The position numbers and the translations under genes were made by a program. 64,000 nucleotides of DNA from CAYFPX01 sp964501915. GTDB lineage: Bacteria; Myxococcota_A; UBA796; CAJQPC01. The notes beneath the pieces were generated by a model. That model had not been told where the DNA came from, made no database searches, and saw only the letters and a list, made by a program, of their open reading frames with translations. Location of the stretch: NCBI GenBank assembly GCA_964501915.1, contig CAZCVP010000006.1, forward strand, positions 15,819 through 79,818, read 5' to 3'. Below, piece after piece: positions 8,706-16,970 of this stretch; within the stretch, counting starts at the first letter, position 1; the number at the start of each line of letters is the position of its first letter.

Positions 8706-8741
8706 GGTCTGGCTCCCGTCGCCCACCGGCTCCCCCAGACC
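8706..8741. terminator. Hairpin between convergent genes
   Basis: GGTCTGG (8706-8712) pairs with CCAGACC (8735-8741) across a 22-base loop. It lies between the 3' ends of the Cys-rich lipoprotein gene and the minus-strand gene ending at 8793. There is no T tract, so only a possible bidirectional terminator. Confidence 0.3.
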
Positions 8742-8792
8742 AACAGGGACGGAAGCTGCCTCGCGCACCGGCTCACCACGCATGCCGAGGTA

Positions 8793-9275
8793 CTAGCTGA
8801 ACACGACCCGCAGCGGGCCGGCGTGCTCGTCCCAGCTCATCCAGAAGTCGAGGACCTCGCCGCGCGGGGGCTCGGGCCGCCGGAGCTCGACCACCGTGCG
8901 GGTGGCGGTGGTCGCGGGTCCGAAGGCGGCGCGGAACAGGTCGGCCAGGTAGGCCACGGCGAGGTTGCCCCACTCCCCGAAGGCGTCCTGGATCATCGCC
9001 GGGTCGCCGGGCTCCGCGAGCAGGGGCCCCACGCGGCCCGCAGGGAGCCGCATCAGCCGGGCGGACAGGTGGAAGGCCAGCTCCCGGGTGGTCCCGATCC
9101 AGAGGGTGCTCTCGGTGCCCCCGAGGCTCCAGCAGCCCTCGATCCAGGCCTCGAGCGGTGGGCCCTCCCAGGCTCGCGGCCGGAGGACGGTGTCGCTGTC
9201 CAGGAGCTTGGAGAAGGGCTCCCCCCAGGTCTCCGGCAGACGCCGCACGAGCAGGGCCGCGAAGGTCTCGCTCAC
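8793..9275 (-). CDS. CheX/CheC-like protein (tentative)
   Basis: Protein of 160 residues whose GTG start overlaps the stop of the CheY-like gene upstream (GTGA), so the pair is co-translated. The central segment FGEWGNLAVAYLADLFRAAFG recalls the E-x2-N-x3-G helix of CheC/CheX/FliY phosphatases that act on CheY-P, and beta-strands such as ESTLWIGTTRELAFHLSARL fit that fold. The match is weak and the catalytic Glu/Asn are only plausible. The context, a single-domain receiver immediately upstream, supports a role in dephosphorylating or binding it. Confidence 0.45.
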   Translation of the reverse strand: MSETFAALLVRRLPETWGEPFSKLLDSDTVLRPRAWEGPPLEAWIEGCWSLGGTESTLWIGTTRELAFHLSARLMRLPAGRVGPLLAEPGDPAMIQDAFGEWGNLAVAYLADLFRAAFGPATTATRTVVELRRPEPPRGEVLDFWMSWDEHAGPLRVVFS

Positions 9276-9640
9276 TGGAGCGCCATCTCGATCGCGTGCC
9301 GCAGCTCCTCGGAGGTGAAGGGCTTGCGCAGGAACCCGGAGGAGCCCTGGCGGCGCATGGTCTCGTGGATCTCCGGGCTGTCCTGGGCGGTGACCATCAG
9401 CACGGGCGGGATGCGCCGGAGCTGCTTGTTGGCCGCGGCCAGGAACTGACCGCCGTCCACCTCGGGCATGCAGTAGTCGCACAGCACGAGGTCGAAGGCC
9501 TGCTCGGACAGCAGGCGGAGGCCCTGTTCGCCGTTCACGCCCTCCACGACGTCGGCGCCAGAGGCGATGCCGGCCTGCCTCAGAGCCCGCCGCATCATCC
9601 GCCGCATGAGATGTGAGTCGTCGAGCACCAGGACCCGCAT
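9272..9640 (-). CDS. CheY-like single-domain response regulator
   Basis: Receiver domain of 122 residues with no output domain. Acidic pair LVLDDSH near residue 7, phospho-acceptor Asp in LVLCDYCMPEVDG, conserved Thr in VLMVTAQ and Lys in GFLRKPF are all present. The MP after the Asp and the FTSEELRHAI last helix are typical of CheY-like proteins. It is coupled to the downstream CheX-like gene. No chemoreceptor or kinase gene is adjacent, so the partner kinase is unknown. Confidence 0.85.
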   Translation of the reverse strand: MRVLVLDDSHLMRRMMRRALRQAGIASGADVVEGVNGEQGLRLLSEQAFDLVLCDYCMPEVDGGQFLAAANKQLRRIPPVLMVTAQDSPEIHETMRRQGSSGFLRKPFTSEELRHAIEMALQ

Positions 9641-9751
9641 CCAGCCTCCCACCCTGTGAACGGTATCCCGCCCGGTCGCTTGAGGGAGACTCCGCTCGTC
9701 CGCCTCGGCGACGGTGGGTCCCTGAGCCCCGCCCGGCGGTACGCTCCCGAG

Positions 9752-11014
9752 GTGTGGGCCCTGACCCTGGTGACCGGTGTGTCCCTGGCCTCGAGCATCC
9801 TCGAGGTCTCGGAGCGCCACGACCTCGGCGTGGCGGGCACCTTCGCCCGGCCGGTCCGACTCGACGGGGGCTGGTGGCTCACCTGGGGCGCGGGGGGCGA
9901 CCTGGTCCGCGTCCCCTTGATCGAGGACTATGGCTGGTGGGCCCCGGACCGGGACCGGGTCAGCCTGCTCGGCCGATCGGACCTCGTCGACCACGCCCTC
10001 GTGCCCTGCCCGGACGGCTCCTGGCTGCACGTGGGCTCCGCCGGAGTCCTGGAGCGCGACGACAGCAGCTACGTGCACTGGCTCGACCCGGACCTCGTGC
10101 TCGTCGACGAGGCGGTCATCGAGGAGGCGGCGCCGGAGCGGGTCCACAACGACCCGGCGGTGGTCTGCGGCGAGGACTTTGTCGGCGTGGCCCACACCGG
10201 TCCCGAGCCCCTCGACCCGAGCTGGTTCTTCACGCTGCAGGACGGCGAGGTCGGAGCGCCGCAGGAGCTGGAGGGGTCGCCCCGCACGAACGGCGCCGGC
10301 CTGCTGGAGGTCGACGGCGAGCTGGTCCTGGTCGGGGCCTGGGGCTACGTCTCCGACCTCCAGGTCAACGTCTACGGAGAGGGCCTGGCGCTCGTCGACG
10401 GGCCCCACCGGCGCGCCGCGCTCGGCGACGACGAGGGGATCTGGTGGCCGACGGGCGTGGTCCGGGTCGGCGACCACCTGCTCGTCGCGACGATGGGCAA
10501 GGGTCTCGACGACGCCTGGACGGCCGACACGGGGCAGGTCTGGCTGCTGGTCCTCGACGCCGACCACGAGGTGGTCGAGGAGGTGCAGGTCAGCCAGCTC
10601 AGCCTGCCGGAGGGCGCCATGCGCCCCTGGCTCACCCTGGACGGGGACCGGCTGCTGGTCACGGCGGACGTCGAGGTCCAGCCGGTGCTGTGGGAGGTGC
10701 GGCTCGATCTCGACGCGCTGGCGGGGGACCCCGGCTCGCCGGGTGACTCGGGGGACGTCGAGGACACGGGAGGGGAGGCGTCCCGGCCGCCGCCGAGGGC
10801 CGAGGCCGGGTGTGGCTGCTCGGGACCGATCGCCCCGGTCGGTCCGTGGGCCTGGGCCCCGTGGCTGGCGGCCCTCGGCCGGCGACGCCGCACGCCCGCT
10901 CAGGGTCCGAGGTCCTTGGCTTCCTTGCTCTCCGGGACCAGCGGATCCACCCGGTCGACCTCCGGCTCCAGCAGCTCCCAGAGGGCCGCGACCTCGGGGT
11001 CCAGGGCGTCGTAG
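9752..11014 (+). CDS. Secreted beta-propeller-like protein with MYXO-CTERM-like tail
   Basis: Signal-like N-terminus (MWALTLVTGVSLASS) from a GTG at 9752, then about 320 residues of repeating beta-strand blades rich in GxxLLV and Trp, without a named family. A Gly/Asp/Ser linker (PGDSGDVEDTGGE) leads to GCGCSGPI, a hydrophobic Trp-rich helix and RRRR, the layout of myxobacterial sorting tails. The frame then runs on for about 40 residues over the 3' end of the convergent sulfatase gene; the expected stop right after RRRR is missing, possibly from a base error. Probably anchored at the cell surface. Confidence 0.55.
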   Translation: MWALTLVTGVSLASSILEVSERHDLGVAGTFARPVRLDGGWWLTWGAGGDLVRVPLIEDYGWWAPDRDRVSLLGRSDLVDHALVPCPDGSWLHVGSAGVLERDDSSYVHWLDPDLVLVDEAVIEEAAPERVHNDPAVVCGEDFVGVAHTGPEPLDPSWFFTLQDGEVGAPQELEGSPRTNGAGLLEVDGELVLVGAWGYVSDLQVNVYGEGLALVDGPHRRAALGDDEGIWWPTGVVRVGDHLLVATMGKGLDDAWTADTGQVWLLVLDADHEVVEEVQVSQLSLPEGAMRPWLTLDGDRLLVTADVEVQPVLWEVRLDLDALAGDPGSPGDSGDVEDTGGEASRPPPRAEAGCGCSGPIAPVGPWAWAPWLAALGRRRRTPAQGPRSLASLLSGTSGSTRSTSGSSSSQRAATSGSRAS

Positions 11015-12234
11015 ATGTCCTCCGTCTCCTCCCGGTCGACCGAGCGGTCGTAGAGCGCCTTGCTGCCGTTCCAGTTGTACTGGAGCTTCAGCGGCCCGAC
11101 CTGGAGGGACTGGAGGATGCCCTGGCGGGCGTCGGAGACCGTGTGCAGGGGGCGGTCGGGGTCCGCCGCTCCCACCGGCAGGCCGGTGACCTCGGCGGGG
11201 ATGTCCAGGCCCAGGGCCTCGAGGATGGTGGGCGCGAGGTCGACGTGGCTCGTGGGGTCCTCCCAGGCCCTGGGCACCATGTCCCGGGCCCAGAAGAAGG
11301 CGAGGGCGTCGTTCTCGCCGTAGTTCATCGTGTGGGCGTGGGTGTGGTGGCCGTGCTCCCAGAACTGCTCGCCGTGGTCGGACCAGACCACCACCAGGGT
11401 GTCGTCCAGGGTGCCGCGCTGCTCCAGCCCCTCCCAGAGGGTCCGGATGGCGTCGTCGGTGTAGCGGATGGTGCCCTGGTAGCGGATGGCCAGGTGGGCC
11501 TCCAGCAGCGCCTGCTCCTCATCGGTGAGGTCGGGGTAGACCTTGGCCGCGCCATAGGTCTCGTCCTTCTGGGTCAGGTCGACGTCCAGGGGCTCCAGCT
11601 CTTCCAGGCCGGCCAGGTACTCCGAGGGCGGGTCGTAGGGCACGTGGCAGTCGCGGTAGTGCAGGTGCACGAACCAGGGCCGGCCGTCCTGGTCGAACTC
11701 CTCCAGCATGCGCAGGCCGTCGACGTTGAGCTGGTCCGCCGGCTGAAAGCCGGGGTTGTGGACCTCGTCGAAGCCCTGGGCCGTGTTCCACTCGTCGCCG
11801 AGGTAGCTGTTGGTGCTCCACAGGCCGGTCTGGTAGCCGGCGTCGCTCAGCCAGGTCGGCAGGTGCTCGTGGCCGTCGGGAAGCGGCAGGCGGCGGGCCT
11901 TCTTCAGGGCCGGGACGAAGCCCATGTCGGGCCCCGTCTGGCCACCCCAGGCGCAGAGGGCGCTGGGCATGGTCCAGTTGGAGCAGGAGCGGGCGTCGTC
12001 GAGCGCCACGCCCTGGCGCATCTTCTCGTCGAGGAAGGGGGTGAGGTCGAGGTCCCCGTAGCGACCGACGTGGTCGCGGCGCAGGGTGTCGATGCTCAGC
12101 ATGAGCACGTTGCGCGGCCCCCGCTCCCGGAACTCCAACAACGCGGTCTCCGGCGGGGGGATGTAGGGCGGCTCGGGTCGGCTCCCGGCACACCCCACAC
12201 CGCCGGCGCCCAGCACAGCGCCGATGATGAACAC
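10900..12234 (-). CDS. Sulfatase-fold (alkaline phosphatase superfamily) lipoprotein
   Basis: Protein of 444 residues with a signal peptide ending in the lipobox GVGC. Alkaline-phosphatase-superfamily metal sites are visible: LMLSIDTLRRDHVGRYG near the N-terminus and VVVWSDHGEQFWEHGHHTH later. The nucleophile region reads SNWTMPSALC, so the sulfatase Cys/Ser-x-Pro-x-Arg signature is not met. The enzyme may use Ser or Thr, as phosphodiesterase or phosphoglycerol-transferase relatives do. The GTG at 12234 has GGAGG five bases upstream and starts the signal peptide directly. Substrate unknown. Confidence 0.75.
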   Translation of the reverse strand: MFIIGAVLGAGGVGCAGSRPEPPYIPPPETALLEFRERGPRNVLMLSIDTLRRDHVGRYGDLDLTPFLDEKMRQGVALDDARSCSNWTMPSALCAWGGQTGPDMGFVPALKKARRLPLPDGHEHLPTWLSDAGYQTGLWSTNSYLGDEWNTAQGFDEVHNPGFQPADQLNVDGLRMLEEFDQDGRPWFVHLHYRDCHVPYDPPSEYLAGLEELEPLDVDLTQKDETYGAAKVYPDLTDEEQALLEAHLAIRYQGTIRYTDDAIRTLWEGLEQRGTLDDTLVVVWSDHGEQFWEHGHHTHAHTMNYGENDALAFFWARDMVPRAWEDPTSHVDLAPTILEALGLDIPAEVTGLPVGAADPDRPLHTVSDARQGILQSLQVGPLKLQYNWNGSKALYDRSVDREETEDIYDALDPEVAALWELLEPEVDRVDPLVPESKEAKDLGP

Positions 12235-12370
12235 GTCGACCTCCACGGGACACTTCCGGCAGCATACTCCCCCGCGGCGAGGCATGCGAGGCCTGCACGC
12301 CGCCCTGCCGAACCCGCAGCCCCCCGAGACCGAGTGGCTCCAAGTGTTCGAGATCACGTCGCGCTCGGGC

Positions 12371-12386
12371 TGGCACGCTCCATGAA
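12371..12386 (+). promoter_or_regulatory. Weak sigma-54-like promoter before zraP-like gene
   Basis: TGGCACGCTCCATGAA has a good -24 element (TGGCAC) and correct spacing, but the -12 element reads ATGA instead of TTGC. It is mentioned because the operon it precedes encodes a sigma-54-dependent regulator, and such operons are usually self-regulated from a sigma-54 promoter. Confidence 0.3.
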
Positions 12387-12422
12387 ACAGACCACGAGCG
12401 AACCCGAGCCCGGAGGGCTCCG

Positions 12423-12761
12423 ATGTCCCCCCTGTTCCTCATCCTGCCCTTCGCCCTCGCCAGTCCCCCCGCCGAGGCGCCCTGCCCTCCGGGTGGCGCG
12501 CCGCCCCACGAGGTCCTGCTGGAGAGCCTCGACGAGCTGGGCGTCGACGCGGAGACCCAGGCACTCATGGAGGTCCTCGTGGCCGAGCACCGCGAGGAGG
12601 TCCAGGCCCTCGGTGGGCCCGGAGAGCTGGACCCGGAGGAGCGACGGGCCGGGGGCCGAGCGCTGATGGAGGAGCTGATGTCGATGCTGGACCCGGATCA
12701 GCGGGAGGCGGCACGCGAGCTCCTTCCGCCTCCGCCCACGATCGGCACCGCAGTACGCTGA
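12423..12761 (+). CDS. zraP: ZraP/Spy-like periplasmic LTxxQ protein
   Basis: Small secreted protein of 112 residues: signal peptide (MSPLFLILPFALA), short Pro-rich start, then acidic helices. The segment MLDPDQREAARELL matches the LTxxQ motif of the Spy/CpxP/ZraP periplasmic chaperones and metal sensors. In the Zra system ZraP binds zinc and restrains the sensor ZraS. Here the gene lies four bases before a sensor kinase and is the first gene of a three-gene operon in the order P-S-R. Short for the family, and without the His-rich segment of E. coli ZraP. Confidence 0.6.
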   Translation: MSPLFLILPFALASPPAEAPCPPGGAPPHEVLLESLDELGVDAETQALMEVLVAEHREEVQALGGPGELDPEERRAGGRALMEELMSMLDPDQREAARELLPPPPTIGTAVR

Positions 12762-12765
12762 CGCC

Positions 12766-13956
12766 GTGCAAACACAGAGCGCCCGCCAGGCCCGCTGGGG
12801 CCTGCTGACCACGGCCCTCGTCCTCGCGGGGGTGCTCGTGGGCCTGACGGCCTGGAGCCACGTGGGCCTGGTACGGCGACTGCCCGACCTCCACCGGGCC
12901 CAGGCGGAGGTCCTGCACCTCACCTGGCGCAGCAAGCTCTCCCCGGTCCACGGTCCGCCGACGGAGGCGGAGTGGGCCGAGGTCTTCGAGGAGCTCCAGG
13001 CCGAGGGCCTGGTGTGGCTCGCCATGTGGCGCGGTCCGGGAGAGCTGGTCTTCGAGCTCGGTCTGCCGGCCGGGCCGCTGGGCATGCCGCCGAGGCCCGG
13101 CGAGCTGCAGGTGGTGGGGGACGCGGTGCGCATGAGCCTGCCCGGGCGGCAGCGCGACGTGTTCGTGGTCGACTTCGAGCCGACCGTCGCCAGGGAGCTG
13201 CTGGATCGCAGCCGCTTCGCCCTCGGGGCCGCCCTGCTCGCGGCCCTGCTGCTGGTGGTGGGGGCCGTGCTCGCCTTCCGGGCGAGCCTGCGCGCCGAGG
13301 CCGCGGCGGCCGAGCTGGAGGCCCGGCGCCACCTGGCTTCGCTGGGCGAGATGTCGGCCGTGCTGGCCCACGAGATCCGCAACCCCCTGGCGGCCCTGAA
13401 GGGCCACGCCCAGCTCCTGGAGGAGCTCACGGCCGACCGGCTCCAGGATCGGGCGCGCCGGGTCGTGGACGAAGCGAGGCGCCTGGAGCGCCTGGTCGGC
13501 AGCCTGCTCGACTTCGCCCGGGAGACCCGCTTGGAGCGCTCCGAGGTCGACCTGGCGGATCTGCTGGAGCAGAAGGCGCGAGACACCGATCCGAGCCGGG
13601 TCTCGGTGCGCCTGGAGGGGCCCTTCCGGACGTGGAGCCTGGACCGCGACAGAATGGGGCAGGTGCTGGTGAACCTGCTCTCCAACGCGCTCGAGGTCTC
13701 CGACGGTCCCGTCGGGCTCGTGGCCCGGACCAGGGAGGATGTGCTGACGGTGACGGTGCGAGACCACGGCCCCGGCTTCGGTGACCTGGACCCCGAGACC
13801 TGTTTCGAGCCCTTCCACACGACGCGCGCCCAGGGCACCGGCCTCGGCCTGGCGATCGCCCGCAGGCTCGTGGGCCTCCACGGTGGCACCCTCGTGGCGG
13901 CCGACCACCCCGACGGCGGGGCCGTGCTCACCCTGCGTCTTCCCGGGAGCCGCTGA
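12766..13956 (+). CDS. zraS: Sensor histidine kinase (ZraS/NtrB-like)
   Basis: Membrane histidine kinase of 396 residues. One membrane helix near residue 15-30, a periplasmic domain of about 110 residues, a second helix near residue 150-170 (a long run of Ala/Leu/Val), then the H-box VLAHEIRNPLAALKGHAQLL with His202. N-box VLVNLLSNALE, G1 VRDHGPGFGD and G2 GTGLGLAIARRLV follow. It has the short DHp/HATPase pattern of kinases that pair with sigma-54 regulators. GTG start four bases after zraP; its stop overlaps the next start (TGATG). Predicted to sense an envelope signal, perhaps metal, through the periplasmic domain. Confidence 0.85.
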   Translation: MQTQSARQARWGLLTTALVLAGVLVGLTAWSHVGLVRRLPDLHRAQAEVLHLTWRSKLSPVHGPPTEAEWAEVFEELQAEGLVWLAMWRGPGELVFELGLPAGPLGMPPRPGELQVVGDAVRMSLPGRQRDVFVVDFEPTVARELLDRSRFALGAALLAALLLVVGAVLAFRASLRAEAAAAELEARRHLASLGEMSAVLAHEIRNPLAALKGHAQLLEELTADRLQDRARRVVDEARRLERLVGSLLDFARETRLERSEVDLADLLEQKARDTDPSRVSVRLEGPFRTWSLDRDRMGQVLVNLLSNALEVSDGPVGLVARTREDVLTVTVRDHGPGFGDLDPETCFEPFHTTRAQGTGLGLAIARRLVGLHGGTLVAADHPDGGAVLTLRLPGSR

Positions 13957-15269
13957 TGGCCCGTGTCCTGGTGGTCGATGACGACAGCGGCGTGCGCAGC
14001 TTCCTCGCCGATGCCCTTGAGCTGGGGGGACACGACGTCGAGCAGGCGGCGGACGGCGCGGCCGGGCTGCTCGCGCTGCGTCGCGCCGCCTTCGACCTCG
14101 TGCTGACCGACCTGAAGATGCCTGGTGTGGACGGCCTGGAGCTGCTGGCCACCGTGCGCCGGGAGCAGCCGGAGGTGGAGGTCATCCTGCTCACCGCCCA
14201 CGGCTCGATCGACGTCGCGGTGCGGGCGATGAAGCAGGGCGCCTTCGACTTCCTCCAGAAGCCCCTGTCGGGGCCCGGGGAGCTGCGGCAGGTGGTGGCC
14301 CGGGCCCTGGAGCGCCGCCAGCTCCGCGCCCGGGCCGAGGTCAGCCGCCTCGGGTCGGAGGCGCTGCCGCTCACCTACGGCGCCGCGTCGATGGCCCAGC
14401 CGATGCGGGCCCTGGAGCGGGTGGCGCGGACCGACTCGACGGTCCTGCTGCTCGGCGAGTCCGGCACCGGCAAGGAGCTCGCGGCCCGCTACGTGCACGA
14501 GCACTCCTCACGCAGCGAGGGGCCCTTCGTGGCGGTGAACTGCGCCGCCCTGACCGAGAGCCTGCTGGAGAGCGAGCTCTTCGGCCACGAGAAGGGGTCC
14601 TTCACGGGCGCGACGGTCCGCAAGCGGGGCCGCATCGAGCTGGCGGCGGGCGGTACCTTCTTCCTCGACGAGGTGGGTGAGCTCGCACCGCGGCTCCAGG
14701 CGGCTCTGTTGCGGGTCCTCCAGGAGCGGGTGTTCACGCGGGTCGGGGGCGGCCAGTCGGTCCAGGCCGACGTGAGGTGGGTAGCGGCGACCAACCGGGA
14801 CCTGGAGCGGGAGGTCGAGCAGAGCAGGTTCCGCGAGGACCTCTACTTTCGGCTGGCGGTCTTCCCCGTGGTGCTGCCGCCGCTGCGGGATCGACTCGAG
14901 GACCTGGAGCCCCTGTCGCAGGCGCTGCTGCGCCGCATCGGCGGCGTGGTCGGCCGGTCGGATCTCCTCCTGGGCCCCGAGGCCCTCGCGGTCCTGAGGA
15001 CCCGGGCCTGGAGGGGCAACGTGCGGGAGCTGGCCAACACCCTGGAGCGGGCGGCGATCCTGGCCGAGGGGCCCGTCATCGGTCCCGGTGACCTGGGCCT
15101 GGTCCCGAGAGCGTCGCCCGCGGTCGTCCGGACCCTCCAGGACCTGGAGCTGGAGGCGATCCGCGCCGCCCTGGAGCGTCACTCGGGCCACCGGCAGAAG
15201 GCGGCCGAAGAGCTCGGCATCGGCCTGCGCACCCTCTACGACAAGCTGCGCAAGCACGACCTGGGCTGA
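13956..15269 (+). CDS. zraR: Sigma-54-dependent response regulator (ZraR/NtrC-like)
   Basis: NtrC-family regulator of 437 residues. Receiver domain with phospho-acceptor Asp52 (LVLTDLKMPG). Central AAA+ domain: Walker A GESGTGKE, sigma-54 contact loop GSFTGA (Ser for the usual Ala), Walker B GGTFFLDEVGEL, arginine finger in the EDLYFRLAVFPV region. C-terminal Fis-type helix-turn-helix HSGHRQKAAEELGIGLRTLY. Activates sigma-54 promoters when phosphorylated by the kinase whose gene overlaps it upstream. Confidence 0.92.
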   Translation: MARVLVVDDDSGVRSFLADALELGGHDVEQAADGAAGLLALRRAAFDLVLTDLKMPGVDGLELLATVRREQPEVEVILLTAHGSIDVAVRAMKQGAFDFLQKPLSGPGELRQVVARALERRQLRARAEVSRLGSEALPLTYGAASMAQPMRALERVARTDSTVLLLGESGTGKELAARYVHEHSSRSEGPFVAVNCAALTESLLESELFGHEKGSFTGATVRKRGRIELAAGGTFFLDEVGELAPRLQAALLRVLQERVFTRVGGGQSVQADVRWVAATNRDLEREVEQSRFREDLYFRLAVFPVVLPPLRDRLEDLEPLSQALLRRIGGVVGRSDLLLGPEALAVLRTRAWRGNVRELANTLERAAILAEGPVIGPGDLGLVPRASPAVVRTLQDLELEAIRAALERHSGHRQKAAEELGIGLRTLYDKLRKHDLG

Positions 15270-15314
15270 GCTTGGTCCTCAAGAGCCGCTCCCTCCGTCC
15301 GTAGCGAGGGGACC

Positions 15315-15914
15315 GTGGCCATCGATCCCTTCGACATCGACGTCCGAGGTCAGCGCCGGGCCGTGTTCCGGCTGGTGATCGTCGCTGGGGTCATCCTCGT
15401 GATGAGCATGGCCGGCAAGAAGTCCCGCGAGCGGGCCGAGGCGGCCCAGCTCGTGGCGCCTGCTCCCGCCCACCTGGAGACCTCGCCGGTCCAGTCCAGG
15501 GTCACGCCGGAAGCTCGAGAGCCCCACACCTTCGCCCCCGGTGCGCGCACACCGGTGCCGCGCCCGCTCCCCACGCGGACCTCGGTGGCCCCACCGCTGG
15601 CTCCGGCGCCCACGGACACGGGGGCCGAGGACCTCCAGCTTCGGGAGGCCCTGCACGCCACCCTGGAGGAGGTCGTGCCCGACGTGCGCGACTGTCTCCA
15701 GATGTGGTGGATGCTCGACCCGGCGCTCTCCGGTGCCGTCGAGGTGGAGTTCGCCCTCACCGAGCAGGGCCTCGGCGAGGTCGAGATCCTCGACCACAGC
15801 GACGTGCCCGTGGGGCCGCTGAGCTGCTTCGCGACGGCGCTCTACGGTGTGGACTGGCCCCGGACCCAGAAGGAGGTCACGGTGGTGCAGCCCTTCCGGT
15901 TCGAGAACGGGTGA
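15315..15914 (+). CDS. AgmX/PglI-type TonB-like C-terminal protein
   Basis: Protein of 199 residues with one N-terminal membrane helix (residues 17-33), a long Pro/Ala linker and a C-terminal domain. That domain (VVPDVRDCLQMWWMLDPALS, then GAVEVEFALTEQGLGEVEIL, and a second conserved Cys in LSCFATAL) is like the AgmX/PglI C-terminal domain of myxobacterial gliding and envelope proteins. The two Cys of the domain are present. GTG start at 15315. It follows zraR by 45 bases on the same strand, though a functional link to the metal-stress operon is not evident. Confidence 0.6.
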   Translation: MAIDPFDIDVRGQRRAVFRLVIVAGVILVMSMAGKKSRERAEAAQLVAPAPAHLETSPVQSRVTPEAREPHTFAPGARTPVPRPLPTRTSVAPPLAPAPTDTGAEDLQLREALHATLEEVVPDVRDCLQMWWMLDPALSGAVEVEFALTEQGLGEVEILDHSDVPVGPLSCFATALYGVDWPRTQKEVTVVQPFRFENG

Positions 15915-15926
15915 GGGCCGGAGTCC

Positions 15927-16259
15927 CTACCTGGGAGCCCGCCTCGGCAGCTTGATCTCCGGATCCCGCCCCCGGCGGCGGTAGAGCAACACCGTGCGGC
16001 CGAGCACCTGGGCGAGGTGGGATCCCGTGGCGTCGGCCAGCTCGGCCGCGGCCTCCTTGATCGGCGCCGGGCAGTCCCGGCTGATCTTCAGCTTGATCAG
16101 CTCGTGGTGCTCGAGCTCGGCGATGGTCTTCTCCACCACCGCCTCGGTCAGGCCGCGCTGTCCGACGTGGACGACGGGGTCCAGGTGATGGCCGAGGGAG
16201 CGCAGGTAGCGACGCTGCTTGCCGAACAGCTCCTCGACCGGGTGGCGGCGGATGGACAT
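15927..16259 (-). CDS. yhbY: YhbY-family (CRM domain) RNA-binding protein
   Basis: Protein of 110 residues built entirely of a CRS1-YhbY domain: HHLDPVVHVGQRGLTEAVVE, then ELEHHELIKLKISRD and an AQVLGRTVLLYRR strand. The GxxG-type loop reads GQRG. Family members bind pre-50S ribosomal particles and act in ribosome assembly. Divergent from trmH, with 39 bases between starts, which fits shared control of RNA-related genes. Confidence 0.88.
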   Translation of the reverse strand: MSIRRHPVEELFGKQRRYLRSLGHHLDPVVHVGQRGLTEAVVEKTIAELEHHELIKLKISRDCPAPIKEAAAELADATGSHLAQVLGRTVLLYRRRGRDPEIKLPRRAPR

Positions 16260-16298
16260 CGGGACCTCCAGGGCCGGGCTGGATATCCCGGTGGGACG

Positions 16299-16964
16299 AT
16301 GCAGCGACAAGACCTGATCCAGCAGCTCCCCGCCGAGCTTCAGCCCCTCGCCCAGGCGGTCACCACGGCGAGGCTCCGGAGGCTCCTGGGGGTCCTGGAC
16401 CGCCGGATCGGCGGCCTGGCCGTGGTGGTGGAGGCGGTGCACCGCCGCCACAACGTGTCGGCCATCCTGCGGTCGTCCGAGGCCTTCGGCCTGCACGAGG
16501 CCCACCTCGTCTGCAACCACTTCAAGCCGGTCAAGGGCGCCGCCAAGGGCGCGGAGCGCTGGCTGGACCTGAGCCTGCACCCGGACACGCCGGCCTGCGT
16601 GCGAGCGCTGCGGGCGCGGGGCTTCGCCCTCTACGTGTGCGATCTCGCCGAGGACGCGGTGACGCCCGAGCAGGTGCCGGTCGACCGCCCGGTCGCGCTC
16701 CTCTTCGGCGGGGAGCTCACCGGCGTGAGCCCCGAGGCCCGGGAGCTGGCGGACGGGGTGGTGCGCCTGCCGATGCTCGGGGTGACCCAGTCCCTGAACG
16801 TCTCCGTGGCGGCGGGCGTCATCCTCCGCGAGGTGGCGGCCCGCCGGGCGAGCCACGGCGGCGCGGGCGCCCTCACCGCGACCCAGCGGCACGCCTTCTG
16901 TGAGCGCTTCCTCCGCCAGGAGGCCCGCCGCAAGAAGGCCTGGCGTCACCTGGTGGAGGGCTGA
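16299..16964 (+). CDS. trmH: tRNA (guanosine(18)-2'-O)-methyltransferase TrmH
   Basis: SpoU/TrmH methyltransferase of 221 residues. Motif 1 AVHRRHNVSAILRSSEAFGLHE carries the Asn and Arg of the active site, motif 2 LLFGGELTGVS and motif 3 LPMLGVTQSLNVSVAAGVIL form the SAM-binding knot. The basic C-terminal helix (RRKKAWRH) matches TrmH rather than TrmL. It methylates the 2'-OH of G18 in the tRNA D-loop. The ATG at 16299 gives a full-length product. Confidence 0.85.
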   Translation: MQRQDLIQQLPAELQPLAQAVTTARLRRLLGVLDRRIGGLAVVVEAVHRRHNVSAILRSSEAFGLHEAHLVCNHFKPVKGAAKGAERWLDLSLHPDTPACVRALRARGFALYVCDLAEDAVTPEQVPVDRPVALLFGGELTGVSPEARELADGVVRLPMLGVTQSLNVSVAAGVILREVAARRASHGGAGALTATQRHAFCERFLRQEARRKKAWRHLVEG

Positions 16965-16970
16965 GCCGAG

